Positions 1-8,368 of a DNA stretch of 64,000 nt are shown piece by piece. Under the pieces are notes generated by a model. That model was not told where the DNA came from and ran no database searches. It saw nothing but the letters and a program-made list of their open reading frames with translations. The DNA lies in contig JANJXJ010000096.1 in the NCBI GenBank assembly GCA_024709105.1, positions 1-64,000 of the forward strand. Direction: 5' to 3'. The translations under genes and the position numbers were made by a program. Numbering within the stretch: the first letter of the stretch is position 1; each line of letters starts with the position of its first letter. This DNA comes from Lentimicrobium sp. (GTDB lineage: Bacteria > Bacteroidota > Bacteroidia > Bacteroidales > Lentimicrobiaceae).

Positions 1-2
1 AG

Positions 3-314
3 AATATCCGACAACAACCCATAAATGTGGGATTTGTCAGAAGTTATTTCAGAATAATCGATTTTATTATTCCCGAAGGATATGAGGTTAAGAATATTGC
101 TGACCTAAATATGAACTATTCAATGGAGGTAAATAATCGCATCAGTTGCAAATTTATTTCTGAAGCAAAACAGGAAGGAAATAAGATCAGAATAATCATT
201 GATGAGTATTATTCAGAGTCCAATTATCCGGTAGAAAAATATGAAGAATTCAGAAAAGTGATTAATGCTGCGGCTGATTTTAACAAAAAAAACCTACTTC
301 TGAGCAAGAAATAA
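3..314 (+). CDS. C-terminal fragment of a DUF3857/transglutaminase-like protein (5' end outside window)
   Basis: The frame is open from the first bases of the window, so the true start lies upstream and only about the last 103 residues are seen. The GTG at 27 is an internal valine rather than a convincing start. The tail, with YPVEKYEEFRKVINAAADF near the end, resembles the C-terminus of Bacteroidota DUF3857/DUF3858 proteins, which usually carry a transglutaminase-like core between two beta-sandwich domains and are exported. None of the catalytic region is in view, so enzymatic function cannot be judged. A large hairpin follows the stop. Confidence 0.6.
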   Translation, partial: NIRQQPINVGFVRSYFRIIDFIIPEGYEVKNIADLNMNYSMEVNNRISCKFISEAKQEGNKIRIIIDEYYSESNYPVEKYEEFRKVINAAADFNKKNLLLSKK

Positions 315-360
315 CAAGAGTACAACGGTAAAAAATTAAATCAAGATTTTATTCTGACTT

Positions 361-408
361 TTTTATCTCCAGACAATCAGTTTTAAAACTGTATGTCTGG
401 AGATAAAA
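361..408. terminator. Long perfect inverted repeat, probable bidirectional terminator
   Basis: A 15 bp perfect stem (361-375 with 394-408, TTTTATCTCCAGACA and its complement) encloses a second palindrome, CAGTTTTAAAACTG (378-391), so the hairpin has about 20 pairs interrupted by one 2x2 mismatch. It lies 47 bp after the first gene's stop and is followed by TTTTAT. The A/T ends of the stem would give U-tracts on both strands. Confidence 0.6.
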
Positions 409-666
409 TTTTATACAAAATGCAATTAGAGAAACATGTAATTTTTGAAATTATTAAACGCACCTTTCGTGTTAATTTAGCATAATAAAGATTTTTAGCT
501 TTAAAAAACAGCATTTCAAATAAAGCCAAAGCAGAATCAGTAACCAGGACAAAATCTTGTATTCTATTGCTTTCACTGTAAACTTTAACTTACTTATCTC
601 TATTAATTAATAAATTAATTTAAAGAAAATCTTACCTTTATACGGAATAAAACAACAGTTTAAAAA
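409..666. other. Intergenic AT-rich stretch with a weak promoter-like box
   Basis: No credible ORF, tRNA or repeat was seen. The only recognisable signal is TACCTTTA at 633-640, one base off the Bacteroidota -7 consensus TAnnTTTG and 27 bp before the ATG at 667, so it is the likely promoter of the BNR protein. Confidence 0.4.
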
Positions 667-2265
667 ATGAATTCTTTTAAGAAAGTGATGATTTACAGCA
701 CCATAACTGCTGCTTTCATATTTCTGATCAGGCTGGAATGCCCTGGACAAAATCAAAACCTTTCTTCAGGAGTAGTTTTCGACGGTGAACCATACCTTGC
801 TGTAAATCCGTATAATCCTCAGCATATGGTAGTTGCCTGGATGGGGTATACATTTATGCAAAAAATCACAATAAAAACACGGGTCAGCCTTGACGGTGGA
901 TTAAGCTGGAGCCCGCTGCAAAGTATACCTCATCAGAACAATATTTACACTTCAGCAGATCCTTCAATTGATTTTGACCACCTGGGGCGGGTGTACTTAA
1001 GCTACATTGATTATGATCCGGCATTTTCCTCAGGTTATGTTTTTCTGCGAAGGTCAGATGATGGAGGTATCAGCTGGAGCTCTCCTGTTACTGCCATTGC
1101 ATGGGATTCTGATCCCGGGCGATATCCCATTGACCGTCCATGGCTCAGTATTGACAGAAATGCCGGTAATCAGCAAGGCAATATCTACATTACCACTATG
1201 AATGCCAAAGCTGCCGGCGCTCCCCCATACCATCCTTATTTCGTTAAGTCAGTTGATATGGGAGAATCTTTTGAACCCTACCGATACCTTGACACAGCCG
1301 GATGGTTATCCGGCCCGTTCATTCCAAAACCTATGCCTGCGCCTGCAATCGGTGCAAACGGAGATTTTTATGCCGTTTACCCAAGTTACGTGTTATCGCA
1401 AAATTTTCAGCCTCAGTATATACTGGCTTCGAGCAGTGATGCTGGCAACAGCTTTGAATACCAAACCCTTTTTGCTTCGGCATCTTCAGTTGCAGTAAGC
1501 GACACCTCTGCCAAAAAGGGATATCTGCTGCGTGCTGATCCTTCCGATCCTTCTCACCTTGTCTTTTTTCACCTGAGCAACGAAAACGGAGATGCAGATA
1601 TATACTTCAGAGAATCCTTCGATTACGGACAGAACTGGAGTGAAGGCCGTCGCATCAACGATGACCCGCCGGGAAACGGCCGGATGCAGGATCTGGTTTG
1701 GGCCGATTTTGATTCAGATGGTGATCTGGCAGTTGCCTGGCGCGACCGCCGCAATGCTGCGGATACAGGCTATGCTGCCTCCTACGAGATATTTGCTGCC
1801 GTCAGGCTAAAGAATACCTCAGATTTCCTGCCCAACTTCAGGCTTACCAATTCTATTGTTGCCTTTGATGATGTCCTGTTTCAGAATGGTAATGACTTTA
1901 TGTGTTTAAATCTTTCAAACGACACAATATCAGCTGTTTGGGGTGACACCCGCGATGGCAGACTTAACATCTGGTTTCAGAGGGCAAGCCTTTCAGGAAC
2001 CTTATTAAACAGAAAAAACCTTGATGGCTCAGCACTGCCTGCCATTGAAATAACTTTCCCGACAGCAAGCCTTATGCAAGTTAACTCCGAAAGCTTCAAT
2101 GAATTTATACTGCTGGACACCAGAGGTAAAGAATGTATAAAAAAAACAGGTTTAAATGGAAGAAATTCACTGACTATAAACACGTCAGCACTGAAAACCG
2201 GGGTTTATATTGTTCAGATTATGGGGGCATATGGCAAGGTTTCATCAAAAGTATTTATTCGCTGA
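667..2265 (+). CDS. Secreted BNR-repeat (sialidase-like fold) protein with type IX sorting tail
   Basis: The 532-residue protein starts with a signal peptide (hydrophobic residues 7-25, then CPGQNQ). Asp-box/BNR-type motifs recur: SLDGGLSWSP, RSDDGGISWSS, SSDAGNSFEY and SFDYGQNWSEG, which indicates a sialidase-like beta-propeller. The last ~75 residues, ending in KTGVYIVQIMGAYGKVSSKV, match the Por secretion (T9SS type A) tail, so export to the surface through the type IX system is expected. No sialidase catalytic set (Arg triad, FRIP) was identified, so enzymatic activity is not claimed. A divergent hydrolase gene begins 27 bp downstream. Confidence 0.75.
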   Translation: MNSFKKVMIYSTITAAFIFLIRLECPGQNQNLSSGVVFDGEPYLAVNPYNPQHMVVAWMGYTFMQKITIKTRVSLDGGLSWSPLQSIPHQNNIYTSADPSIDFDHLGRVYLSYIDYDPAFSSGYVFLRRSDDGGISWSSPVTAIAWDSDPGRYPIDRPWLSIDRNAGNQQGNIYITTMNAKAAGAPPYHPYFVKSVDMGESFEPYRYLDTAGWLSGPFIPKPMPAPAIGANGDFYAVYPSYVLSQNFQPQYILASSSDAGNSFEYQTLFASASSVAVSDTSAKKGYLLRADPSDPSHLVFFHLSNENGDADIYFRESFDYGQNWSEGRRINDDPPGNGRMQDLVWADFDSDGDLAVAWRDRRNAADTGYAASYEIFAAVRLKNTSDFLPNFRLTNSIVAFDDVLFQNGNDFMCLNLSNDTISAVWGDTRDGRLNIWFQRASLSGTLLNRKNLDGSALPAIEITFPTASLMQVNSESFNEFILLDTRGKECIKKTGLNGRNSLTINTSALKTGVYIVQIMGAYGKVSSKVFIR

Positions 2266-2291
2266 AAAAGCAAAATTCTGTAAAAACTTTA

Positions 2292-2984
2292 ATGATGAAG
2301 ATATTTAAAACCAGAAAAGGGACAAAGATTTACAAATTGCTTGGAGGAAGAAGCAACATCTTTCTGGTAGATACCGGAGAACAGAAACTTATGATTGACA
2401 GCTCGCACCGGTTGTATGCTTCAATTATCCGCAGCAGACTCAGGAAATTAAGCATCAATCACATTGATTATCTTATACTTACACATACACATTTCGATCA
2501 CACAGGAAATGCTGCACTTATTCGGAATGAATTTGGTGCAAAAACAGCTGTACATCATTCCGAGGCAGATTATTTGCGAAATGGCAGAAGTCCGCTGCCC
2601 AGAGGAGTAAACGCTTCCTCGAGGTGGATATTAAAACATCTGGGACCCATAGTTGTCGGCACACCTGTGTGCAATCCATGCCCGGCAGATATTTTATTAA
2701 ATAATGGCGACATATTTCCTGATAAGAATTCATCTGTCAGCATACTTCATTCACCTGGTCATTCAGAAGGCTCAGTTTGCATAATAATAGACGATGAATT
2801 TTGCATTGCAGGAGATACCGTTTTTGGAATTTTTCCATGGAGCAGCTTTCCACCATTTGCTGATGATGTTGAATTGCTTGAAGAAAGCAGAAAAAAACTG
2901 GCAGAAACTCACTGCCACACTTTTCTGCCTGCCCACGGAAGAGCTGTCAGCCGGAAACTTTTGCTTAAATCAAACAAGGATTAA
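2292..2984 (+). CDS. Metallo-beta-lactamase-fold hydrolase
   Basis: The protein has about 230 residues from the ATG at 2292 (or the adjacent ATG at 2295). The frame is open further upstream, but that would overlap the preceding gene and add sequence unlike the family. The metal-binding motif THTHFDHTG (HxHxDH) is followed by a His in HSPGHSEGS, an Asp in AGDTVFG and a terminal LPAHG, the complete set for a binuclear zinc hydrolase of the glyoxalase-II/MBL superfamily. There is no signal peptide from this start, so it is probably cytoplasmic. The substrate cannot be inferred. The 26 bp gap suggests co-transcription with the BNR gene, although their functions look unrelated. Confidence 0.75.
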   Translation: MMKIFKTRKGTKIYKLLGGRSNIFLVDTGEQKLMIDSSHRLYASIIRSRLRKLSINHIDYLILTHTHFDHTGNAALIRNEFGAKTAVHHSEADYLRNGRSPLPRGVNASSRWILKHLGPIVVGTPVCNPCPADILLNNGDIFPDKNSSVSILHSPGHSEGSVCIIIDDEFCIAGDTVFGIFPWSSFPPFADDVELLEESRKKLAETHCHTFLPAHGRAVSRKLLLKSNKD

Positions 2985-3283
2985 TTCATTTATAAGCAAA
3001 TAATAGCTTGAGTTAACAAATCATTATGACTTATTTTAACCACTGAAATGGCGAATAAACAATAAACAGACCGGCAAGATTCCTGTAAAGATAACCTGTC
3101 TGCAACATTTTGATTGATCAAAACCGGGAAAATGTATAAGGTAAAAATCCCGTATTGTGGAAAATTATACACAATAATAAAAACGGCATTGACACATATA
3201 TCGCTGCTAATCAGTTTATTATAAATTAAACCAAATTATGGCAGATATTTTGTCCAGATCAGTATGTCTAAAAACCGACTCTT

Positions 3284-4156
3284 ATGAAAAGATTGATGAT
3301 TTTACTGATTGCACTGCCTTTTATTTTGGCATCATGCGAAAACAAGAAACAAACCGAACAGATCAATCAGCTTCAGGCTGAACAACAAAGGTTATACAGT
3401 GAATCGGTTGCCAAAGATTCACTTATCAACGACTTTCTGTTAACCATGAATGAGATACAGGCCAACCTTGCCGAGATTAAAACCAGGGAAAAGCTGATCA
3501 GCAATAAAACAACACAGGGAAGCGAACTGAATAAAACAACCCGAGAACTGATCAATGAAGACATCAGACTCATTAATGAACTGATGCAGGAAAACAAGCT
3601 TAAGATTTCATCCCTGAACCGGAAACTCAAGGAATCAAATCTGAAAATCACTGAGTTTGAAAACATGGTTGCAATAGCCAATATTCAATTGGCTGAAAAA
3701 GACGTTGAAATCACCAGGCTAAAAGAAGAGTTAACGGGATTAAACTTTTCTATTTCAGTCCTTAACGATACCATTTCTCAAATCAGAGACAGAAACCGTA
3801 ACCTTAATAATGTAATTGCTGACAAAACCAATGAGATGAATGAGGCCCGTTTTCTGGTTGGAGATAAAAAAGAGCTGATTGAAAAGAATATTCTGAATAA
3901 ACAGGGCGGTTTCCTTGGACTGGGCCGCACTCAGAAACTTGCCGGAGATGTTGACATGAATGAATTTACCAAAGTTGACATCCGCAATCTGACCTCTATT
4001 CCCCTTGACGTAAAAAAAGCCACCCTTATGACCACACACCCGGCTGGTTCTTACGAACTCATTGTGGTTGACAAGATTGTAAAGGAGCTGGCAATCAAGG
4101 ATTATGCACAGTTCTGGCAAAAGTCAAGGATACTGGTAATCTCCACTGAAGAATAA
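3284..4156 (+). CDS. Coiled-coil lipoprotein
   Basis: The 290-residue protein has a type II signal peptide (MKRLMILLIALPFILASC, lipobox LASC, Cys18). From about residue 25 to 205 it is an almost continuous, charged, heptad-like coiled coil, followed by a compact ~75-residue C-terminal domain that begins near GGFLGLGRTQKL. The overall plan resembles Bacteroidota lipoproteins annotated as Cbp1-like adhesins, but that is a loose resemblance. It is expected to be membrane-anchored in the outer envelope. It sits alone and ends in a strong terminator. Confidence 0.6.
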   Translation: MKRLMILLIALPFILASCENKKQTEQINQLQAEQQRLYSESVAKDSLINDFLLTMNEIQANLAEIKTREKLISNKTTQGSELNKTTRELINEDIRLINELMQENKLKISSLNRKLKESNLKITEFENMVAIANIQLAEKDVEITRLKEELTGLNFSISVLNDTISQIRDRNRNLNNVIADKTNEMNEARFLVGDKKELIEKNILNKQGGFLGLGRTQKLAGDVDMNEFTKVDIRNLTSIPLDVKKATLMTTHPAGSYELIVVDKIVKELAIKDYAQFWQKSRILVISTEE

Positions 4157-4204
4157 TCCCGCAAAGTTCAGAAATTCCTCGTCGGACAGGAAAGAATGAA
4201 CTTT

Positions 4205-4239
4205 AAGCCGCCTGACAATTGTCGGAGCGGCTTTTTTTT
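4205..4239 (+). terminator. Rho-independent terminator after the coiled-coil lipoprotein
   Basis: AAGCCGC (4205-4211) pairs with GCGGCTT (4227-4233). The GACAATTGTC palindrome inside extends the stem, and eight T residues follow. It shows that the reading frame open from 4196 is not the start of the next gene. Confidence 0.9.
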
Positions 4240-4285
4240 CTGCAGAGCAATTCATTCTTTCCCTCAACCAGCATGTATGCTGTTA

Positions 4286-4316
4286 TTGACTATTTCAGTG
4301 AAAATGTGTAGGTTTG
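4286..4316 (+). promoter_or_regulatory. Bacteroidota-type promoter of the first hybrid kinase
   Basis: TAGGTTTG at 4309-4316 matches the -7 consensus TAnnTTTG. A TTG at 4286-4288 lies 20 bp upstream as the -33 element. The ATG at 4331 is 14 bp past the box, which supports that start. Confidence 0.65.
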
Positions 4317-4330
4317 CAAATAACATTAAA

Positions 4331-6874
4331 ATGAAAAAACCTGCAATACATGAGCGAATAAAAGGCAAAGTCTTTACAGGCTTTGTAATTTTGCTTGCAT
4401 TGGTTTTTGCCGCAATTTTTATCACCATCAGGCTTGCGTCCCAGCTTTCGCCTCCCGATGCTGGTGTTTCTCAGTCAGTTACAAAACTCTCTTTAGTAAG
4501 TAACATGCTTTCATCACTTATTGATGCTGATGGGCAGGCCAGAGCATACATATCAACAGGTCAAAAAAAGTATTTGTACAATTACCGCCGCCACGAGAAA
4601 GAAATCAGGCAACTCACCGATTCTTTAAAGAGCCTTAGCATAGAAAACAGCGATCAGTACGAAAGAATGATGGTTGTTGACAGTTTGCTCGACCTAAAGA
4701 AACGCGCATTGGACTCTTATCTGCGACATCGGAGTTCATCGGAGCTGAACATAATCAGTCCCGAAAGGCTCCAAAATATTGTTGACCGGTTTTCAGATAC
4801 CATTGGGGTAACAACAAAAACACCGGGAGCCCAGCCTATGGCAGATGAGGAACCCACGCAGAATACAGAAACGGCCAGGCGTAGTAATTTTCTGAAAAGA
4901 TTATGGTCGAATCTCACAGGTAAAACATCAAAAAGTGACAGCCTGGCCAAGCCCGACCGGCAACAGAATTTGCCCGATACCATACTCACTTATACCACCA
5001 TCAACGACACAGCTATTGAGTCCATCAGGCAGCAACTCGAAAGAATGGGTAAAGAAGAGCGCATTGAAAGGCAGTTGGCAATGGAGAGGGAGCTAATGTT
5101 ATTGCGTACCGATCAGATCATTCTTGATGAAATAAGAAATGTGCTTATCCTTTTCGAACAGGAGGAGCTCAACAGAGCCATACAGGGTGCTGAGAATTCA
5201 AACGAAGTACTCCGAAAATTATGGAATACCGCGCTGGCGTCGGCTCTAATCGGCATAATTACAATTCTGGTTTTTGTAATTCTTATCTGGAAAGACCTGG
5301 CAAGAAGTGCTTTTTATCGAAAAAAGCTTGAAGAAGCCAGACTGCTTGCAGAAAAGCTGCTTAAGGTAAAAGAGATGTTTCTTGCAAATATGAGCCACGA
5401 AATCAGAACTCCGATTACAAGTATCATAGGCTTTTCAGAGCAAATGAAGAATACCCGGCTCAGTAAAGAACAGCACAAATACATGAATTACATCAATTCA
5501 TCGTCAGAGCATTTGCTTCGGCTTATTGATGATTTGCTGGATTTCAGCCGTATAGAAAGTGGTAACCTTCAACTGGAAAACAGGCCTTTTAATATTAAGT
5601 CACTGTTCTACGAGGCATTCCAGACACTTCAGGCCAAAGCCTCGCAAAAGGGATTGGAAATGAAATTTGATTTCCGCGCAAATGCCGGAATCAATGTGCT
5701 GGGAGATGACCTCAGGATCAGACAGATTATCTTTAACTTACTGAATAACAGCATAAAATTTACACATAAAGGAAGCATAATTCTTTTTTGTGATGCAAAT
5801 TGCTCGGATGATGATGTACATTTAATATTCAGTGTCAGCGATACCGGAATAGGTATACCTCCTGAAAAGCAGCAGGATATGTTCAGGGAATTTACCCAGT
5901 CAGACCCGGGCATTACCCGAAAGTACGGTGGATCAGGATTAGGGCTTGCAATTTGCCGGAGGCTCACAGATATGATGGGAGGCGAAATCTCGCTTGGCAG
6001 TGTGCCCGGAGAAGGCACTACTATTAAAGTTTCACTTCCACTGAAAAAGTTTGAAGGTGAACATATTCCGGGAACACAAAGTTTAAAGAGCACTCTCCCC
6101 GATTTGGCTGGATTAAAAATACTGCTTGCTGAAGACGATGAAGCCACCCGGATACTCATCACTGAAAATCTGCTGGCTTGTGGTGCAACAGTTCTGGAAA
6201 ATAGTAGCGGAACATCAGCCTGGTCGGCCTTTGAGGATGCTGATGGTGACATTGACCTGCTTATTTCCGACATACAGATGCCTGGTATGAGCGGACCGGA
6301 ATTGGTAAAAAAAATATTGCAATGGTATTCAAATAACATTATAGAACCCTGCCCGGTTCTGGGCCTTACTGCTCATGCAACTCCTCAGGAAATTAAAAAT
6401 CTGTCGGAAGCCGGTTTTACAGATTTGCTTCTAAAACCATTCAGGCAAGCCGGGCTCTTTGGAAAGATAAACCAGCTTCTCGATTTGCAAAACAGCCAGA
6501 ATCCTGAAATACCATTACATCAAGCAGATTTAACAAATAGTGGTTTGAGTTTTGAAATCTTTAAAGAATTTGCCAATCACGATGAACAGGCTTTTCAAAA
6601 AATACTGGCATCTCTTGCTGACGCAATCAGGCTGGCCGCCGAAAATCTTACAACAGCATTACAAATAAATGATTATATGATGATTGCAAATATTGCTCAC
6701 CGAATACTTCCAAATATCCGAAACCTTGCTGCAGAACAAACTGCATTAAAACTCATGAATCTGGAGTCTTTAAGAAGCAATACTGCGCCAGACAATGCAC
6801 TGATTAAGAAGGAAACCGATGAAACTGTAGCTGAGTTAATCTATATTGAGAAGGAACTGAGAAAACTGATTTAA
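4331..6874 (+). CDS. Hybrid sensor histidine kinase with receiver and Hpt domains
   Basis: The protein has 847 residues from the ATG that follows the promoter and terminator. TM1 is at ~14-34 and TM2 at ~300-322, with a ~265-residue charged extracytoplasmic sensor of no recognised family between them. HisKA carries MSHEIRTP with His356. The ATPase domain has NLLNNSIKF (N-box), DTGIGIP and GSGLGLAI. The receiver has Asp647 in ISDIQMPG. The C-terminal Hpt-like domain has a candidate phospho-His, His790, in IAHRILPN. It therefore carries a full His-Asp-His relay ready to pass phosphate to a separate regulator. The sigma-54 regulator gene lies convergently 9 bp away and is a natural candidate partner, although this is only positional. 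Confidence 0.9.
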   Translation: MKKPAIHERIKGKVFTGFVILLALVFAAIFITIRLASQLSPPDAGVSQSVTKLSLVSNMLSSLIDADGQARAYISTGQKKYLYNYRRHEKEIRQLTDSLKSLSIENSDQYERMMVVDSLLDLKKRALDSYLRHRSSSELNIISPERLQNIVDRFSDTIGVTTKTPGAQPMADEEPTQNTETARRSNFLKRLWSNLTGKTSKSDSLAKPDRQQNLPDTILTYTTINDTAIESIRQQLERMGKEERIERQLAMERELMLLRTDQIILDEIRNVLILFEQEELNRAIQGAENSNEVLRKLWNTALASALIGIITILVFVILIWKDLARSAFYRKKLEEARLLAEKLLKVKEMFLANMSHEIRTPITSIIGFSEQMKNTRLSKEQHKYMNYINSSSEHLLRLIDDLLDFSRIESGNLQLENRPFNIKSLFYEAFQTLQAKASQKGLEMKFDFRANAGINVLGDDLRIRQIIFNLLNNSIKFTHKGSIILFCDANCSDDDVHLIFSVSDTGIGIPPEKQQDMFREFTQSDPGITRKYGGSGLGLAICRRLTDMMGGEISLGSVPGEGTTIKVSLPLKKFEGEHIPGTQSLKSTLPDLAGLKILLAEDDEATRILITENLLACGATVLENSSGTSAWSAFEDADGDIDLLISDIQMPGMSGPELVKKILQWYSNNIIEPCPVLGLTAHATPQEIKNLSEAGFTDLLLKPFRQAGLFGKINQLLDLQNSQNPEIPLHQADLTNSGLSFEIFKEFANHDEQAFQKILASLADAIRLAAENLTTALQINDYMMIANIAHRILPNIRNLAAEQTALKLMNLESLRSNTAPDNALIKKETDETVAELIYIEKELRKLI

Positions 6875-6883
6875 TTCCTGGAA

Positions 6884-8272
6884 TTACTGAAGTGGAATAT
6901 CATATTGCTTCATTTTATTATAGAGTGTTTTACGGTCAATATCCAAAAGTTTGGCTGCTTTTGATTTATTGAATCTTACTTTCTCTAAAGCAGCAAGGAT
7001 AACTTCCCGCTCACTTTTTCTGGCAGACTCTCTGAGATTTAATTCTGCAGAAACTTCCGGCTCTGCTGAAGGAGTTTCAATTACCGCCTCTGCCACTATT
7101 TGAGATTTTGAAATTCCTGACTCTTTAATCAACTCGTCGGGCAAAGTTTCGGCCAATATAACATCTGAAGCTGATAATAAAACAGCCCTTTTGATGATAT
7201 TCTTCAATTCCCTGAAATTACCCGGCCAGCCGTAAGCCCTGAAAATTTTAATTACCTCTTCAGAAAAAAGCGCAACTGATTTACCGAGTTCGGCGTTTGC
7301 CTGCTGAAGAAAATATCCGGCAAATAACAGCAAATCCTCCTGTCTTTCGCGCAGCGGGGGAACCTGAATGGCAAATTCATTGATGCGGTGGTAGAGGTCT
7401 TCTCTGAATTCGCCCCGGCTTACCGCCTGTTTTAAATCTTCGTTGGTGGCAGTAATAATGCGCACATCAACAGGAATCTCCACAGTTGAACCTATTCTTC
7501 TTATTTTTCTTTCCTGTATCGCTCTGAGCAATTGCACCTGAATTTCGTAGCTCAGATTTCCGATTTCATCCAAAAAAATAGTTCCGCCATTGGCTGCTTC
7601 GAATTGACCTTGTTTATCAGCTATAGCTCCGGTAAAGGAACCTTTGGTATGGCCAAAAAATTCACTGCCTGCCAAATCACGGGGAAGTGCACCGCAATCA
7701 ATAGCAACAAAAGGCTTGTTACACCGGTCGCTTTGTTCATGAATGCGCCGGGCAACAAATTCTTTTCCTGTTCCGCTTTCACCAAGAATAAGTACCGACA
7801 TTCCTGTAGGTGCCACCAGCCGGGTATGATCGTTTATACGGCGGGCTGCATTACTTTCTCCTTCAAGAAAGGTATCAGGTTGCTGCAGTTGACGGCCAGA
7901 AGTTTCAGTCTCGGCTGAACGCAATGCCCTTTTAACTGTTGCCAGTATTTCGTCAGGGTTAACAGGTTTGGTCACATAATCAAATGCTCCCATTTTCATG
8001 GCTTTTACAGCTGTCCTGATGTCGCCGTAACTGGTCATAAGCACAACCGGAACCCGCGACGATTCATTCTTAAGCAGTTTGAGCAATTCAAGTCCATCGT
8101 GGTCGGGCAGACGAAGATCAGTAAGAACCAGATCGGGCTGAAATTCAAGAAACTTTTTGCGGCCTTCATTATAAGAAAAGGACTGAGTGACTGTATACCC
8201 ATGCTTTGAAAGCAGAGTTTCAAGCATCAGGCAAAACGTAACATCGTCATCAACAATCAGTACCTTACCCAT
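6884..8272 (-). CDS. Sigma-54-dependent response regulator (NtrC/AtoC-type)
   Basis: The 462-residue protein has a receiver domain (MGKVLIVDDD, phospho-Asp52 in LTDLRLPDHDG, Lys102), then an AAA+ central domain (Walker A GESGTGKE at ~164-171, sigma-54 contact loop GSFTGA at 211-216, Walker B TIFLDEIGNL) and a C-terminal Fis-type HTH (NKSKAAKLLDIDRKTLYNKM). The sigma-54 loop reads GSFTGA rather than the canonical GAFTGA, keeping the essential Phe-Thr. It would activate sigma-54 promoters after phosphorylation. It lies 96 bp upstream of a second hybrid kinase on the same strand and converges on another kinase. Confidence 0.92.
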   Translation of the reverse strand: MGKVLIVDDDVTFCLMLETLLSKHGYTVTQSFSYNEGRKKFLEFQPDLVLTDLRLPDHDGLELLKLLKNESSRVPVVLMTSYGDIRTAVKAMKMGAFDYVTKPVNPDEILATVKRALRSAETETSGRQLQQPDTFLEGESNAARRINDHTRLVAPTGMSVLILGESGTGKEFVARRIHEQSDRCNKPFVAIDCGALPRDLAGSEFFGHTKGSFTGAIADKQGQFEAANGGTIFLDEIGNLSYEIQVQLLRAIQERKIRRIGSTVEIPVDVRIITATNEDLKQAVSRGEFREDLYHRINEFAIQVPPLRERQEDLLLFAGYFLQQANAELGKSVALFSEEVIKIFRAYGWPGNFRELKNIIKRAVLLSASDVILAETLPDELIKESGISKSQIVAEAVIETPSAEPEVSAELNLRESARKSEREVILAALEKVRFNKSKAAKLLDIDRKTLYNKMKQYDIPLQ

Positions 8273-8368
8273 GAGCAGACTTAAGTTTATTTACCGCAAA
8301 AATAAAAGATAAAACATCAACGCAAAAATATTGGTAAAAAGTATGACCAATATTTTATGAATTCCATT

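Noticed and set aside
4196-4330. Upstream in-frame start for the first hybrid kinase
   Set aside because: It would begin inside a clear terminator hairpin and run through the promoter; the added residues are not protein-like.
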